This document shows, in pieces, positions 4,833-5,672 of a stretch of 5,672 nt of DNA (position 1 is its first letter; every line of letters begins with the position of its first letter). Below the pieces are notes generated by a model that saw nothing but the letters and a program-made list of their open reading frames with translations, did not search any database and had not been told where the DNA came from. The position numbers and the translations under genes are program-made. The DNA comes from Candidatus Caldarchaeum sp. (GTDB taxonomy: Archaea; Thermoproteota; Nitrososphaeria_A; Caldarchaeales; Caldarchaeaceae), in assembly GCA_025054795.1 (NCBI GenBank), contig JANWZU010000157.1, positions 1-5,672 of the forward strand, read 5' to 3'.

Positions 4833-5672
4833 GTGGCCGAGTCTTGGCTAGTCAGCTTTCTTGAGGAGCTTGGAGCTAAGCTTGTTGCGATAAACACGGA
4901 GAACCCTCTGGGAAGGGAGGCTGAGGCCGCCAGCTTCTTCGCCGAGAAGGCTGCTGAGCATGGGCTGAAGGCACGGGTTTTCAGCCACACTTCTTCTAGG
5001 GCCTCGGCTTTAGTCGAGCTGAGCTGGGGCGAGGGCCCCGCCGTAGTTTTCAACTCGCATCTGGACACCGTTCCGGCAGGGCCTTTTGAGAGATGGCCAT
5101 TCCATCCGTTCCAGACAGGGGTTAGGGATGGTTTTCTGTGCGGCAGAGGCTCGGTTGACGCAAAAGGATGTCTGGCCTCCATGCTGGCTGCTTTAGTCTC
5201 GCTGTCGAGGTCGGAGCGGCTTTCGGGCCGTGTTGTTTTGATGGCTGTGGCTGACGAGGAGGTCGGGGGTCTTGGAACGCTGTCGACCATGAATATGGTG
5301 GAGCGGGTTGACCATGTGGTCGTGGGCGAGCCGACGTCGATGAAGATATGCGTGGCCAGCAGAGGAAGGGTCGAGATAATTGCGGAGTTCCACGGCAGGC
5401 CTGCTCATGCAGCTCTTCCCGAGGAGGGTGTCAACGCAGTGGCTGCGGCGGCTAGGGCTGTGTTGAAGGTGGCTGGGATGGAGAGAGGTTTCGGCAGGAG
5501 GCACAGGTACATGGGCAGGATGACGGCTGCTGCGACGATGTTCGAAGGCGGGCTGAAGCCCAACGTCATCCCAGAAACAGCAAAGATAACGATAGACGTC
5601 CGAACAACCGGTCAGAAACCCGACGAAATACTCAAGCTCTTCAAGAGACGGCTGAAGCCCGACAGAGCCTAC
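4833..5672 (+). CDS. M20 family metallopeptidase/deacylase (ArgE/DapE-like), 3' end beyond the window
   Basis: The first 280 residues of a di-zinc amidohydrolase of the ArgE/DapE/ACY1/CPG2 family, which removes acyl groups from amino acids or cleaves small peptides in the cytosol. Metal ligands and catalytic residues are in place: HLDTVP (His76, Asp78), GRGSVDAKG (Asp109, bridging), DEE (catalytic Glu142 and ligand Glu143) and GEPT (Glu166). The inserted dimerisation domain begins near residue 176 (SRGRVE...GRPAHAALPEEGVNA, with His192) and ends near KPNVIP and IDVRTT. The last metal-binding His and about 70-120 residues lie outside the window. The GTG start at 4833 is the first possible start after an in-frame TAG (4812-4814); no good SD precedes it, so coupling to the zinc-ribbon gene or a weak site is likely. 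N-acetylornithine, N-succinyl-diaminopimelate or LysW-linked substrates cannot be distinguished. The family assignment is very strong. Confidence 0.92.
   Translation, partial: MAESWLVSFLEELGAKLVAINTENPLGREAEAASFFAEKAAEHGLKARVFSHTSSRASALVELSWGEGPAVVFNSHLDTVPAGPFERWPFHPFQTGVRDGFLCGRGSVDAKGCLASMLAALVSLSRSERLSGRVVLMAVADEEVGGLGTLSTMNMVERVDHVVVGEPTSMKICVASRGRVEIIAEFHGRPAHAALPEEGVNAVAAAARAVLKVAGMERGFGRRHRYMGRMTAAATMFEGGLKPNVIPETAKITIDVRTTGQKPDEILKLFKRRLKPDRAY

Noticed and set aside
4811..5290. A 159-codon minus-strand open frame opposite the M20 gene
   Set aside because: The plus strand here encodes all expected M20 metal-ligand motifs; the minus translation is Ser/Pro/Thr-rich low-complexity shadow. 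The 103-codon minus frame at 5193..5504 is rejected for the same reason.
1..5672. tRNA, rRNA, CRISPR array, insertion sequence or attachment site
   Set aside because: No clover-leaf-like region, spaced direct repeats, transposase motifs or terminal inverted repeats were visible; nearly all bases fall within the protein genes described.

Overview
The window looks like a moderately GC-rich archaeal chromosome segment. The evidence is: two well-formed TATA boxes placed as archaeal promoters, one of them positioned to give a leaderless mRNA; GTG and TTG starts beside GGAG/GAGGTG-type Shine-Dalgarno (SD) sequences; frequent AGG/AGA arginine and ATA isoleucine codons; and an AbrB-PhoU fusion regulator of a characteristically archaeal architecture. 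A TACK-group archaeon (Thaumarchaeota/Aigarchaeota-like or Crenarchaeota) fits best, but this is inference; no rRNA or ribosomal marker is present.

Layout. Positions 65..1159 (minus) encode a multi-membrane GT-C-type glycosyltransferase resembling GT87/mannosyltransferases. A 75-100 bp divergent gap separates it from a plus-strand pair: a threonine-synthase-like PLP enzyme (1247..2368) and, overlapping or abutting it, a 12-helix-type major facilitator transporter (2328..3485). The transporter runs tail-to-tail into a minus-strand AbrB-PhoU regulator (3456..4496), the two coding regions overlapping by 30 bp. A compact bidirectional promoter (about 4497..4604) carries two outward-facing TATATAAA boxes. 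It drives the PhoU gene leftward and, rightward, a 67-residue basic zinc-ribbon protein (4605..4808) followed after 24 bp by an M20 ArgE/DapE-type metallopeptidase (4833 to the window end, truncated at 280 residues).

How they may work together. The PLP enzyme and transporter are probably co-transcribed and translationally coupled, suggesting amino-acid synthesis plus export or import of a related compound, but no substrate can be read from sequence. The zinc-ribbon and M20 genes form a second candidate operon, coupled in promoter space to the PhoU-type regulator. There are no phosphate transport (pst) genes beside the PhoU gene. I see no mobile element, CRISPR array, tRNA or rRNA. Most of the window is housekeeping or metabolic in character. 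The least explained parts are the small zinc-ribbon protein, the atypical phosphate loop of the PLP enzyme, the transporter's start codon, and a hydrophobic reading frame without a start codon at the left edge.
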